Shown here one piece after another: positions 39,112-49,593 of a DNA stretch of 64,000 nucleotides. Source of the stretch: Pseudomonas asplenii (lineage in GTDB: Bacteria; Pseudomonadota; Gammaproteobacteria; Pseudomonadales; Pseudomonadaceae). The stretch lies in NCBI RefSeq assembly GCF_900105475.1, contig NZ_LT629777.1, positions 1,550,001-1,614,000 of the forward strand. The letters are read 5' to 3'. Position 1 is the first letter of the stretch. Each line of letters begins with the position of its first letter. The notes beneath the pieces are model-generated. The model saw nothing but the letters and a program-made list of their open reading frames with translations. It was not told where the DNA came from and did not search any database. The translations under genes and the position numbers were made by a program.

Positions 39112-40056
39112 ATGACTGAGCCACTGCGCATCGTCTTTGCCGGCACTCCAGAATTCGCCGCCGAACACCTCAAGGCCCTGCTCGGCAGCCCCCATGAGAT
39201 CGTTGCGGTCTACACCCAGCCGGACCGTCCGGCAGGGCGTGGGCAGAAGCTGATGCCCAGTCCGGTCAAGCAACTGGCGCTGGAGCACGGCATCGCCGTT
39301 CTGCAACCGCCGACCCTGCGCAACACAGAGGCCCAGGCCGAACTGGCGGCGCTCAAGCCGGACCTGATGGTGGTGGTCGCCTACGGCCTGATCCTGCCGC
39401 AGGTAGTGCTGGATATCCCGCGCCTGGGCTGCATCAACAGCCACGCCTCGCTGTTGCCGCGCTGGCGCGGTGCGGCGCCGATCCAGCGTGCAGTGGAAGC
39501 CGGCGACGCAGAAAGCGGCGTCACCGTGATGCGCATGGAAGCCGGCCTGGACACCGGGCCGATGCTGCTCAAGACCGTCACCCCGATCAGCGCCGAAGAC
39601 ACCGGCGGCAGCCTGCATGACCGCCTGGCCGAACTCGGCCCGCCCGCCGTGCTCCAGGCCATCGCCGGCCTGGCCGATGGCACCCTGGTCGGCGAGGTAC
39701 AGGACGACAGCCTGGCCACCTACGCCCACAAGCTGAACAAGGACGAGGCGCGCCTTGACTGGCAGCGACCGGCCGTCGAACTGGAGCGGCTGATCCGCGC
39801 ATTCAATCCGTGGCCGATCTGCCACAGCAGCCTCAACGGCGAAGCCCTGAAAGTGCTGGCTGCCAGCACCGCAGAAGGCCAAGGCCAGCCCGGTGAAATC
39901 CTCGCCGCGAGCAAGGACGGCCTGATCGTCGCCACCGGCCACGGCGCGCTGTGCCTGACACGCCTGCAGCTGCCCGGTGGCAAGGCGCTGAACTTCAGCG
40001 ACCTGTTCAACAGCCGCCGGGAGAAATTCGCCCTCGGTACGGTGCTCGGCCAATGA
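39112..40056 (+). CDS. fmt: Methionyl-tRNA formyltransferase
   Basis: Formylates initiator Met-tRNA using 10-formyltetrahydrofolate. The 314-residue protein begins [16 protein letters not shown] and contains the catalytic [18 protein letters not shown] motif and [14 protein letters not shown]. The C-terminal OB-like tRNA-binding domain is present. The ATG at 39112 is used because the longer frame runs back through a REP repeat. Its stop overlaps the rsmB ATG (ATGA). Confidence 0.97.
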   Translation: MTEPLRIVFAGTPEFAAEHLKALLGSPHEIVAVYTQPDRPAGRGQKLMPSPVKQLALEHGIAVLQPPTLRNTEAQAELAALKPDLMVVVAYGLILPQVVLDIPRLGCINSHASLLPRWRGAAPIQRAVEAGDAESGVTVMRMEAGLDTGPMLLKTVTPISAEDTGGSLHDRLAELGPPAVLQAIAGLADGTLVGEVQDDSLATYAHKLNKDEARLDWQRPAVELERLIRAFNPWPICHSSLNGEALKVLAASTAEGQGQPGEILAASKDGLIVATGHGALCLTRLQLPGGKALNFSDLFNSRREKFALGTVLGQ

Positions 40057-41363
40057 ATCCACGTCTGGCCGCCGCCAAGGCACTGGCCGCCGTACTCAGC
40101 GGCAAGGCCTCGCTCAACAGCTCGCTGCCGACGCAACTGGACAAGGTCGAGGCCCGCGATCGCGGCCTGACCCAGGACCTGGCGTTCGGCGCCGCCCGCT
40201 GGCAGCCACGGCTGGCGGCGCTGGCGGCCAAGCTGCTGCAGAAACCCTTCAAGGCCGCTGACGCCGATGTCGAGGCGCTGCTGCTGGTGGGCCTCTACCA
40301 GTTGCTCTACACCCGCATCCCGGCCCACGCCGCCATCGGCGAGACCGTCGGTTGCGCCGACAAGCTGAAGAAACCCTGGGCCAAGGGCCTGCTCAATGCC
40401 GTGCTGCGCCGCGCCCAACGCGAAAGCAGCGAGCTGCTGGCCGAGCTGGAGCGTGATCCGGTGGTACGTACCGCCCACCCGCGTTGGCTGCAGAAGTCGC
40501 TGAAAGCCTTTTGGCCAGAGCAGTGGGAAGCCATCTGCGCGGCAAACAATGCCCACCCGCCGATGATCCTGCGGGTAAACCGCCGCCATCACAGTCGCGA
40601 CGCCTACCTCAAGCTGCTGGCCGATGCCACGGTCGCGGCCCAGCCGTGCAATTACAGCCGTGACGGCATCGTGCTCGACGCAGCCTGCGACGTGCGCGAC
40701 CTGCCAGGCTTTGCCGAAGGCTGGATCAGCGTCCAGGACGAAGCCGCACAACTGGCTGCCGACCTGCTCGACCTGGCCCCCGGCCAACGGGTGCTGGATG
40801 CCTGCTGTGCGCCAGGCGGCAAGACCTGCCATATCCTCGAAGCCCAGCCGCAACTGGCCGGGGTGGTCGCCGTCGACCTGGAGGCCAAGCGTCTGCTGCG
40901 CGTGCGCGAGAACCTCGAGCGCCTCGGGCTTGAAGCCGAACTGATCGCCGCCGATGGCCGCGACACCGCCACTTGGTGGGACGGCAAGCCGTTCCAGCGG
41001 ATCCTGCTCGACGCGCCTTGCTCGGCCACCGGCGTCATCCGTCGCCATCCAGACATCAAGCTGACCCGCCAACCCGACGACATCGCCGCCCTGGCCAGCC
41101 TGCAAGGTGAACTGCTGGATGCGATGTGGACCACCCTGGAAGTCGGCGGCATCCTGCTCTACGCCACCTGCTCGACCCTGCCAACGGAAAACACCGAAGT
41201 GATCGAGGCCTTCCTGGCCCGCACCTCCGGGGCCCGCGAGCTGGATATTGCCGGCAGCTTCGGCATCAAGCAGCCCCATGGCCGGCAACTGCTGGCGCAG
41301 GAAGGCGGCCACGATGGTTTCTACTACGCCAAACTGATCAAGATCGCCGCCGCTCGCGGCTGA
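40053..41363 (+). CDS. rsmB: 16S rRNA m5C967 methyltransferase
   Basis: SAM-dependent methyltransferase of 436 residues with an N-terminal NusB-like RNA-binding domain and a C-terminal Rossmann domain. The SAM site is [16 protein letters not shown], and the two Cys motifs of m5C enzymes are [15 protein letters not shown] and [12 protein letters not shown]. Translationally coupled to fmt and followed 38 bp later by trkA. Confidence 0.97.
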   Translation: MNPRLAAAKALAAVLSGKASLNSSLPTQLDKVEARDRGLTQDLAFGAARWQPRLAALAAKLLQKPFKAADADVEALLLVGLYQLLYTRIPAHAAIGETVGCADKLKKPWAKGLLNAVLRRAQRESSELLAELERDPVVRTAHPRWLQKSLKAFWPEQWEAICAANNAHPPMILRVNRRHHSRDAYLKLLADATVAAQPCNYSRDGIVLDAACDVRDLPGFAEGWISVQDEAAQLAADLLDLAPGQRVLDACCAPGGKTCHILEAQPQLAGVVAVDLEAKRLLRVRENLERLGLEAELIAADGRDTATWWDGKPFQRILLDAPCSATGVIRRHPDIKLTRQPDDIAALASLQGELLDAMWTTLEVGGILLYATCSTLPTENTEVIEAFLARTSGARELDIAGSFGIKQPHGRQLLAQEGGHDGFYYAKLIKIAAARG

Positions 41364-41401
41364 TCGGCTCGAAACGGAGCGACAGGGATGAAAGCTACCC
41401 G

Positions 41402-42775
41402 ATGAAAATCATCATTCTCGGCGCAGGCCAGGTCGGCGGAACGCTGGCCGAACACCTGGCCAGCGAAGCCAACGACATCACCGTGGTCGACACCGATGGC
41501 GAACGCCTGCGCAATCTCGGCGACCGCCTGGACATCCGCACCGTACAGGGCCGCGCCTCGTTCCCGACCATCCTGCGCCAAGCCGGCGCGGACGATGCCG
41601 ACATGCTGGTGGCGGTGACCAACAGCGATGAGACCAACATGGTCGCCTGCCAGGTCGCCCATACCCTGTTCCACACCCCGACCAAGATCGCCCGGGTGCG
41701 CGAGTCGGCCTACCTGACCCGCAACGAGTTGTTCGACAACGACGCGATCCCGGTGGACGTGCTGATCAGCCCCGAACAGGTGGTCACCAACTACATCAAG
41801 CGTCTGATCGAAACCCCCGGCGCCTTGCAGGTGATCGACTTCGCCGAGGGCAAGGCCCAATTGGTGGCGATCAAGGCCTACTACGGCGGGCCGCTGGTGG
41901 GCCAGCAACTGCGTCAGCTGCGCGAACACATGCCCAATGGCGACACCCGAGTGGCGGCGATCTTCCGCCGCGACCGGCCGATCATGCCCCGTGGCGATAC
42001 GGTGATCGAGGCCGATGACGAGGTATTTTTCATCGCCGCCAAGGCGCATATTCGTGCGGTGATGAGTGAAATGCGTCGGCTCGACGAGAGCAACAAGCGC
42101 ATCGTCATTGCTGGCGGCGGGCAGATCGGCGAACGTCTGGCCGAAGCGATCGAAAGCCGCTACCAGGTAAAGATCATCGAGATGAACGCGGCCCGTTGCC
42201 GGCAGCTGTCCGACACCCTCGACAGCACCGTGGTGCTGCAGGGCAGTGCTTCGGACCGCGACCTGCTGATGGAAGAGAACATCAATGATGCCGACCTGTT
42301 CCTCGCACTGACCAACGACGACGAGGCCAACATCATGTCCTCGCTGCTGGCCAAGCGCATGGGCGCGAAGAAGGTCATGACCATCATCAACAACCCGGCC
42401 TACGTCGACCTGATCCAGGGCGGCGACATCGATATCGCCATCAGCCCGCAACTGGCGACCATCGGCACCCTGCTCACTCACGTGCGCCGCGGCGATATCG
42501 TCAGCGTGCATTCGCTGCGCCGGGGTGCGGCGGAAGCCATCGAGGCGATCGCCCACGGCGACATGAACTCGAGCAAGGTCATCGGCCGGGCCATCGAAAA
42601 CATCGCCCTGCCGCCAGGGACCACCATTGGTGCGATCATCCGCGACGAGGAAGTGCTGATCGCCCACGACGACACGGTGATCCAGGCCGGCGACCATGTG
42701 ATTCTGTTCCTTGTGGATAAAAAGCATATCCGCGATGTGGAGAAGCTGTTCCATGTGGGCCTGAGCTTTTTCTGA
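41402..42775 (+). CDS. trkA: Trk potassium uptake regulator TrkA
   Basis: Peripheral cytoplasmic subunit of the Trk K+ uptake system, 457 residues, with two tandem RCK modules. NAD-binding loops are [15 protein letters not shown] at the N-terminus and [16 protein letters not shown] near residue 233; each is followed by a TrkA-C domain. The ATG at 41402 is preferred, giving the usual [11 protein letters not shown] membrane partner (TrkH/G) is not in the window. Confidence 0.97.
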   Translation: MKIIILGAGQVGGTLAEHLASEANDITVVDTDGERLRNLGDRLDIRTVQGRASFPTILRQAGADDADMLVAVTNSDETNMVACQVAHTLFHTPTKIARVRESAYLTRNELFDNDAIPVDVLISPEQVVTNYIKRLIETPGALQVIDFAEGKAQLVAIKAYYGGPLVGQQLRQLREHMPNGDTRVAAIFRRDRPIMPRGDTVIEADDEVFFIAAKAHIRAVMSEMRRLDESNKRIVIAGGGQIGERLAEAIESRYQVKIIEMNAARCRQLSDTLDSTVVLQGSASDRDLLMEENINDADLFLALTNDDEANIMSSLLAKRMGAKKVMTIINNPAYVDLIQGGDIDIAISPQLATIGTLLTHVRRGDIVSVHSLRRGAAEAIEAIAHGDMNSSKVIGRAIENIALPPGTTIGAIIRDEEVLIAHDDTVIQAGDHVILFLVDKKHIRDVEKLFHVGLSFF

Positions 42776-42819
42776 CCACCCTGCTTTCGCCCTTGATCAT
42801 CGTTAACAGGAGGATCGCA

Positions 42820-43143
42820 ATGCTCGAATCACTGGAAAAGATGCTCGCCAAGGGTGTGGATAACCCGCTGCTGCGCTTCGGCCTGGGCAAGGGTTACCTG
42901 GACCTCGGCGACCAGGCTCGTGCCGCCGAGCATCTGCAACGCTGCGTGACCCTCGACCCCAAGTACTCGGCCGCCTGGAAACTGCTGGGCAAGGCCCATC
43001 AGGGCGCCGGTGACCTCGCCGCAGCGAAGCAGGCGTGGGAACAGGGCCTGGAGGCCGCCCGCGTCCATGGCGACAAGCAGGCGGAAAAGGAAATGACGGT
43101 ATTTCTGAAGAAGCTGGAAAAGACCGCACTCAGAGATCAATGA
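42820..43143 (+). CDS. Tetratricopeptide-repeat protein
   Basis: Soluble 107-residue protein with about two TPR units (FGLGKGYLDLGDQARAAEHL, then SAAWKLLGKAHQGAGDLAAAKQAWEQGL). Probably a small protein-protein adaptor. An ideal AGGAGG lies six bases before the ATG. Its last 14 bases overlap the 3' end of the convergent PilZ gene. The same gene is at this site in P. aeruginosa (PA0015). No partner is known. Confidence 0.88.
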   Translation: MLESLEKMLAKGVDNPLLRFGLGKGYLDLGDQARAAEHLQRCVTLDPKYSAAWKLLGKAHQGAGDLAAAKQAWEQGLEAARVHGDKQAEKEMTVFLKKLEKTALRDQ

Positions 43144-43375
43144 ACCGCAGGCCGATGCCTTCGGCGTCGACCCGGACCACTTCCATGCGGATACGCGGCG
43201 CGGCGACCGGCAGGTCCTGCACCTGGCCGTAGACCACCGCCCCGGTCGCCAACTGCGACAGCCCGGGGTGTTGCACATACACGCCCTGGCTGGAGAGATT
43301 GCGCGTGCGTCCCAGGCATTCACCAATGCTCGGGTGCTGGATCTTGATGCGCAGATAATTCTTGTTTTCGGACAT
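43130..43375 (-). CDS. PilZ-domain protein
   Basis: An 81-residue stand-alone PilZ-like domain. It keeps a PilZ-like core (NLSSQGVYVQHPGLSQLATG and RMEVVRVDAEGIGLRFIDL). The usual RxxxR c-di-GMP arm before the D/NxSxxG motif is only partly recognisable (GRTRNLSSQG), so binding of c-di-GMP is uncertain. Convergent overlap of 14 bp with the TPR gene. Confidence 0.85.
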   Translation of the reverse strand: MSENKNYLRIKIQHPSIGECLGRTRNLSSQGVYVQHPGLSQLATGAVVYGQVQDLPVAAPRIRMEVVRVDAEGIGLRFIDL

Positions 43376-43397
43376 CTTTGCGCCCTGGGAAAATCGC

Positions 43398-43428
43398 TGT
43401 GGATAAATCTTCGAAGATCTTATCCACA
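43398..43428. promoter_or_regulatory. Inverted pair of perfect DnaA boxes
   Basis: TGTGGATAA (43398-43406) and TTATCCACA (43420-43428) face each other across 13 bases that are themselves nearly palindromic. The pair lies between the acyltransferase stop and the PilZ start. It could bind DnaA in vivo or form a hairpin in the transcript. Confidence 0.7.
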
Positions 43429-43446
43429 GATCGCCAATAAATGGAT

Positions 43447-44334
43447 TCAGTACCAGCGCTGTTCACCCGCCGGCCGCTTCTTGAAGCGCTTCATGCTCCA
43501 CATGTACTGGCTCGGATAAGCCCGCACATAACGCTCGACCACCCGACTCATGGCCGCCGCCGACACTTCGGTATCGGTGCTGTACATCTCTTGCGGCGCC
43601 GCTTCGAGGATCACCTTGAACCCCGACCCGTCGGGCAGGCGCAGCGCATGCAGGAACACCCCGACCGCCTTGCCGCCCGCGAGCATGTTCGGCACGAACT
43701 TGCTGGTCAGGGCCGTGGTACCGAGGAACGGCACGAAGATCCCGGCGGATTCGGCCGGTTCCGGGTCGGCGGGGATGCCCACCGAACCACCCTTGCGCAC
43801 TTCCTTGATGACGCTGAGGATACCTTCCTTGGTCGAAGCCGCTACCCGGTTGCCCAATTGCACCCGTTGCTTGCGCAGCAATTCGTCGACCGCCTTGAGC
43901 TTGGGCGGACGGTAGAAAATGATCGGTTTGCATTGGCTGCAGTAGAAGTGATTGAGCACTTCCCAGTTGCCCAGGTGGCTGGTGATACCAACCACACCCT
44001 TGCCCGAGGCCAGGGCCTCTTTGAGCACGTCGAGGCCTTCGACTTCGCGCACCAGGTCAATGGAGCGCTGGGCCGGCCAGATCCAGGCACAGGCGCTTTC
44101 GGTCAGGGATTTGCCGATATCCTTGAGACTCTCTCCAACCAACTGCTCACGCGCCACCGGATCGAGTTCGGGAAAGCACTTGGCCAGGTTGATCCGCACG
44201 ACCTCGCGGGAACGGTTGGGCAGCTTCCACATCACCCAGCCGATGGCCGAGCCGACACGCTGCACGGCACGCCAGGGCAGCATCGCAAACAAACGCAATG
44301 CCCCCACCAGCATGGCGCCTTTAAACTTTTCCAC
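43447..44334 (-). CDS. htrB: Lipid A late acyltransferase (LpxL/HtrB family)
   Basis: Inner-membrane acyltransferase of 295 residues that adds a secondary acyl chain to lipid A. It has an N-terminal membrane segment and the catalytic HLGNWE (H-x4-E) near residue 120, followed by IFYRPPK. The homologue in P. aeruginosa is PA0011. The start is GTG, preceded by GGGAG. An LpxL-type lauroyl specificity is likely but not decided by sequence. Confidence 0.9.
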   Translation of the reverse strand: MEKFKGAMLVGALRLFAMLPWRAVQRVGSAIGWVMWKLPNRSREVVRINLAKCFPELDPVAREQLVGESLKDIGKSLTESACAWIWPAQRSIDLVREVEGLDVLKEALASGKGVVGITSHLGNWEVLNHFYCSQCKPIIFYRPPKLKAVDELLRKQRVQLGNRVAASTKEGILSVIKEVRKGGSVGIPADPEPAESAGIFVPFLGTTALTSKFVPNMLAGGKAVGVFLHALRLPDGSGFKVILEAAPQEMYSTDTEVSAAAMSRVVERYVRAYPSQYMWSMKRFKKRPAGEQRWY

Positions 44335-44371
44335 AGGTCACTCCCGGTGTGCTTGGCTAATCGTCAGCCGG

Positions 44372-44935
44372 CTATTGTAGCCGCGGTGCGGCCAGCGCGG
44401 CATAGCTATCACAATCGGTGGTGTGGTCCATGACCATGCCCGAGGCCTGCATGAAGGCGTAGCAGATGGTCGGACCGACGAAGCCGAAGCCGAGCTTCTT
44501 CAGCGCCTTGCTCATGGCCTCGGCCTCGGCGGTGACCGCCGGGACCTCGCTGCGGTTCTTGAAGTGATGGACCTGCGGCGCACCACCGACGAAGGACCAG
44601 AGCAGGCTCACCGGATCCTCCAGCGTCAACCAGACGCGGGCGTTGCGCCGGGCCGCTTCGAGCTTCAGGCGGTTGCGCACGATACCGGGATCGAGCAGCA
44701 GGTTTTCCAGGTATTCGTCGCTCATGGCGGCGATTTTCTGCACATCGAAACCGAACAGCACCTGGCGATAGTGCTCACGTTTTTTCAGGATCGTGATCCA
44801 CGAAAGCCCGGCCTGGAACCCTTCGAGCAAAAGCAACTCGAACAATCGCTGCCCATCGCGCAGCGGTACGCCCCACTCCTGATCGTGATAGTCCTTGTAC
44901 AGGGGATCGTCGTTGCACCAAACGCAGCGTGGCAT
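44372..44935 (-). CDS. tag: DNA-3-methyladenine glycosylase I
   Basis: Base-excision repair enzyme of 187 residues that removes 3-methyladenine. All four residues of the zinc snap known from E. coli Tag are present: Cys4 and His17 at the N-terminus (MPRCVWC, YKDYHDQEWG) and the His and Cys in DHTTDCDSY at the C-terminus. The start at 44935 places Cys at position 4 and follows CGGAG. Divergent from glyQS. Confidence 0.97.
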   Translation of the reverse strand: MPRCVWCNDDPLYKDYHDQEWGVPLRDGQRLFELLLLEGFQAGLSWITILKKREHYRQVLFGFDVQKIAAMSDEYLENLLLDPGIVRNRLKLEAARRNARVWLTLEDPVSLLWSFVGGAPQVHHFKNRSEVPAVTAEAEAMSKALKKLGFGFVGPTICYAFMQASGMVMDHTTDCDSYAALAAPRLQ

Positions 44936-45017
44936 AAGGCTCCGGGGAGGTGGAGGGGCGACCGAATCGGGTATACTCCCGCCTTTTGAATCGCAGCCCA
45001 AGTAACAGGTGAATTTC

Positions 45018-45967
<950 letters not shown>

Positions 45968-45971
<4 letters not shown>

Positions 45972-48025
45972 GTGCGCAAGATTTTCTGGTAGAACTGGGC
46001 ACTGAAGAACTGCCACCCAAGGCCCTCAATACCCTGGCCGAAGCGTTCCTCGCCGGTATCGAGAAAGGCCTGCAAACCGCCGGCCTGAGCTTTGAAGCCA
46101 AGCAGGTCTATGCCGCGCCGCGCCGCCTGGCCGTCGTGCTCAAGCAACTGCAGACCCAGCAACCGGACCGCAGCATCAACCTCGATGGCCCGCCACGCCA
46201 GGCCGCCTTCGATGCCGAGGGTAATCCGACCCAGGCCGCGCTAGGCTTCGCCAAGAAGTGCGGCGTCGAGTTGAGCGAGATCGACCAGAGCGGGCCGAAG
46301 CTGCGCTATAGCCAGAACATCCCGGGCAAGCCGACCGCCAGCCTGCTGCCGACCATCGTCGAAGACTCGCTGAACGACCTGCCGATTCCCAAGCGCATGC
46401 GCTGGGCCGCGCGCAAGGAAGAGTTCGTGCGTCCAACCCAGTGGCTGGTGATGCTGCTCGGTGACCAGGTCATCGATTGCACCATCCTCGCCCAGAAAGC
46501 CGGTCGCGAATCCCGTGGTCACCGTTTCCACCACCCGGAAAACGTCCGCATCGGCTCGCCAGCCAGCTACCTCGAGGACTTGCGTGCCGCCTATGTGCTG
46601 GCCGATGCCAACGAGCGTCGCGAGCTGATCAGCAAGCGCACCACCGAACTGGCGACCCTGCAGGAAGGCACCGCGATCATGCCGCCGGCCCTGCTCGACG
46701 AAGTGACCGCCCTGGTCGAATGGCCCGTGCCGCTGGTTTGCTCGTTCGAGGAACGTTTCCTCGACGTGCCTCAGGAAGCGCTGATCACCACCATGCAGGA
46801 CAACCAGAAGTATTTCTGCCTGCTGGACGTCGATGGCAAGCTGCTGCCGCGCTTCATCACCGTGGCCAACATCGAGAGCAAGGATCCCAAGCAGATCATC
46901 GCCGGTAACGAGAAGGTAGTGCGCCCGCGCCTGACCGACGCCGAGTTCTTCTTCAAGCAGGACAAGAAGCAGAAGCTCGCCGACTTCAACCTGCGCCTGC
47001 AGAACGTGGTGTTCCAGGAGAAGCTGGGCAGCGTCTACGACAAGGCCGAGCGCGTGTCGAAACTGGCTGCGTTCATCGCCCCGCGTATCGGCGCCGACGC
47101 CCAGCGCGCGGCCCGGGCAGGCCTCTTGTCCAAGTGCGACCTGGCGACCGAGATGGTCGGCGAGTTCCCGGAGATGCAAGGCATCGCCGGTTACTACTAC
47201 GCGCTCAATGATGGAGAGCCGGAAGACGTCGCCCTGGCCCTGAACGAGCAGTACATGCCGCGTGGTGCCGGCGCCGCCGAACTGCCAAGCACCCTGACCG
47301 GTGCCGCCGTGGCGATCGCCGACAAGCTCGACACCCTGGTCGGTATCTTCGGTATCGGCATGCTGCCGACCGGCAGCAAGGACCCGTATGCCCTGCGCCG
47401 TGCCGCCCTGGGCGTGCTGCGCATCCTGATCGACAAGCAGCTCGACCTCGACCTGATCGAGACCGTGGCCTTCGCGGTCAACGCATTCGGTGCCAAGGTC
47501 AAGGCCGCCGGCCTCGCCGAACAGGTGCTGGAGTTCATCTTCGATCGTCTGCGTGCCCGCTATGAAGACGAAGGCGTCGACGTCGCGACCTACCTGTCGG
47601 TGCGCGCCCTGAAGCCGGGTTCCGCCCTGGACTTCGACCAGCGTGTGCAGGCGGTGCAGAAGTTCCGCCAGTTGCCGGAAGCGGCTGCCCTGGCGGCGGT
47701 GAACAAGCGCGTCTCGAACCTGCTGAGCAAGGCCGAGGGCGGTATCGCGGCCACGGTCGAAGCGAAGTACTTCGACAACGCCAACGAGTTCTCGCTGTAC
47801 TCGGCGATCCAGCAGGCGGACCAGGCTGTCCAGCCGATGGCCGCCGCCCGTCAGTACAACGAAACGCTGGCACGCCTGGCCGCCCTGCGCGAGCCGGTCG
47901 ATGCGTTCTTCGAAGCGGTGATGGTCAACGCCGAAGATGCCAACGTGCGGGCCAATCGCTACGCGCTGCTGGCACGCCTGCGTGGCCTGTTCCTGGGCGT
48001 CGCCGACATTTCGCTGCTGGGCTGA
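45968..48025 (+). CDS. glyS: Glycyl-tRNA synthetase beta subunit
   Basis: Large beta subunit, 685 residues, needed for tRNA binding and charging. Begins [16 protein letters not shown], typical of GlyS; the C-terminal part carries the HD-like and anticodon-binding regions ([20 protein letters not shown]). It is translationally coupled to glyQ and followed after 9 bp by gmhB. Confidence 0.97.
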
Positions 48026-48034
48026 GGACGCGAC

Positions 48035-48568
48035 TTGAAGCTGCTGATACTCGATCGCGACGGTGTGATAAATCATGACTCCGACGCCTACATCAAGTCG
48101 GTGGAGGAGTGGATTCCGCTCCCCGGATCGATCGAAGCCATCGCGCAGTTGAGCAGGGCGGGCTGGACGGTAGCCGTGGCTACCAACCAGTCCGGCATCG
48201 CCCGCGGCTACTACGATCTGGCCACGCTGGACGCCATGCACGAGCGCCTGCGCTCGCTGGTGGCGCAACAGGGTGGCGAACTCGGCCTGGTGGTGTATTG
48301 CCCCCATGGACCGGACGAAGGCTGCGATTGCCGCAAGCCCAAGCCCGGCATGCTCAGGACCATTGCTGCGCATTACGCTGTCGAGCTGTCTGGGCTATGG
48401 TTTGTCGGCGACAGCCTGAGTGACCTGGAAGCCGCCAGCGCCGTCGATTGCCAACCTGTTCTGGTAAAGACCGGCAAGGGCGAGAAGACTGTGGGGAAAA
48501 ACCTGCCAGTGGGCACGCTGATCTTTGATGATCTGGCTGCCATCGCCGCTGAACTTATCCACAATTAG
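48035..48568 (+). CDS. gmhB: D-glycero-beta-D-manno-heptose-1,7-bisphosphate 7-phosphatase
   Basis: HAD phosphatase of 177 residues in ADP-heptose synthesis for lipopolysaccharide core. Motif I is LDRDGVIN, and a zinc-binding loop CPHGPDEGCDCRKPKPGM separates GmhB from other HADs. It begins with TTG, supported by GAGGA nine bases upstream. A perfect DnaA box (48555-48563) lies in its last codons. The neighbouring plsC and htrB genes also concern envelope lipids. Confidence 0.94.
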   Translation: MKLLILDRDGVINHDSDAYIKSVEEWIPLPGSIEAIAQLSRAGWTVAVATNQSGIARGYYDLATLDAMHERLRSLVAQQGGELGLVVYCPHGPDEGCDCRKPKPGMLRTIAAHYAVELSGLWFVGDSLSDLEAASAVDCQPVLVKTGKGEKTVGKNLPVGTLIFDDLAAIAAELIHN

Positions 48569-48651
48569 CGCCTTTCTGACTTCCTGACCAAGGATTGTGC
48601 AGGGGTTAACTTATTAACAGGCGGGCAATGCCCGCAACGGTAAATGTCGCC

Positions 48652-49422
48652 ATGTCGATTCTGCAGGCCATCAGAACCTTTTTCTTTTACCTGCTGCTGG
48701 GCACCAGTTCCCTGCTGTGGTGCTCACTGAGCTTTTTCATCGCGCCGTTCCTGCCGTTCAAGGCGCGCTATCGTTTCATCAACGTGTACTGGTGCCGCTG
48801 CGCCTTGTGGCTGACCAAGGTGTTCCTGAACATCCACGTCGAGGTGAAAGGCGCGGAGAACGTTCCCGAGCGGCCCTGTGTGATTCTGTCGAACCACCAG
48901 AGCACCTGGGAGACGTTTTTCCTGTCGGCCTATTTCTCGCCCCTGAGCCAGGTGCTCAAGCGTGAATTGCTCTATGTGCCGTTCTTCGGTTGGGCCATGG
49001 CCATGCTGCGACCGATCGCCATCAACCGGGACAACCCGAAGGAAGCGCTCAAGCACGTGGCGAAAAAGGGCGATGAATTGCTCAAGGACAACACCTGGGT
49101 GCTGATCTTCCCGGAAGGTACCCGTGTGCCCTACGGCACGGTCGGCAAGTTTTCCCGTGGTGGTACGGCCCTGGCGGTGAACGCCGGGCTACCGGTTTTG
49201 CCGATTGCCCACAACGCAGGCAGGTTCTGGCCCAAGTCCGGCTGGGCGAAGAACCCTGGCACTATCACCGTCGTGATCGGTGCCCCGATGTTCGCCGAAG
49301 GCACTGGCCCCCGGGCAATTGCCGACCTGAACGAAAGGGCCCAGGCCTGGAACGAGAATACCCAGCGGGAGATGGGCTCACTGCCGCCGGCTGCGGCTGC
49401 CGAGGCTCCCAGCACCGCCTGA
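48652..49422 (+). CDS. plsC: 1-acyl-sn-glycerol-3-phosphate acyltransferase
   Basis: Inner-membrane PlsC-type acyltransferase of 256 residues that makes phosphatidic acid from lysophosphatidic acid. Membrane segment near residues 10-35, catalytic NHQSTWE (H-x4-E) near 82, and the FPEGTRV motif. The P. aeruginosa gene here is PA0005 (lptA). The start at 48652 gives the standard MSILQAIRTFFFYLLLGT. The C-terminus ends in an Ala-rich tail. Confidence 0.95.
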   Translation: MSILQAIRTFFFYLLLGTSSLLWCSLSFFIAPFLPFKARYRFINVYWCRCALWLTKVFLNIHVEVKGAENVPERPCVILSNHQSTWETFFLSAYFSPLSQVLKRELLYVPFFGWAMAMLRPIAINRDNPKEALKHVAKKGDELLKDNTWVLIFPEGTRVPYGTVGKFSRGGTALAVNAGLPVLPIAHNAGRFWPKSGWAKNPGTITVVIGAPMFAEGTGPRAIADLNERAQAWNENTQREMGSLPPAAAAEAPSTA

Positions 49423-49551
49423 CCAATCTGTGGATAACTTGTGCACAAGATTTTATTTTTTCTCAAAAAAGTCATGTAAGTAGATGATTTAAATACTTAT
49501 TTTCTTGTATGACTTTCTTATGAAGATCGTGCATAAGTTTTTCGAGTGATA

Positions 49552-49577
49552 AAAAACCGGCGTTAATGCCGGTTTTT
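49552..49577. terminator. Bidirectional terminator between plsC and the MHS gene
   Basis: AAAAACCGGC and GCCGGTTTTT flank a six-base loop, so both strands have a stem followed by T residues. It ends the plsC transcript rightward and the MHS transporter transcript leftward. The upstream A+T-rich stretch (49440-49550) also has a DnaA box at 49429-49437. Confidence 0.92.
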
Positions 49578-49593
49578 CATGCCTACGAATATC

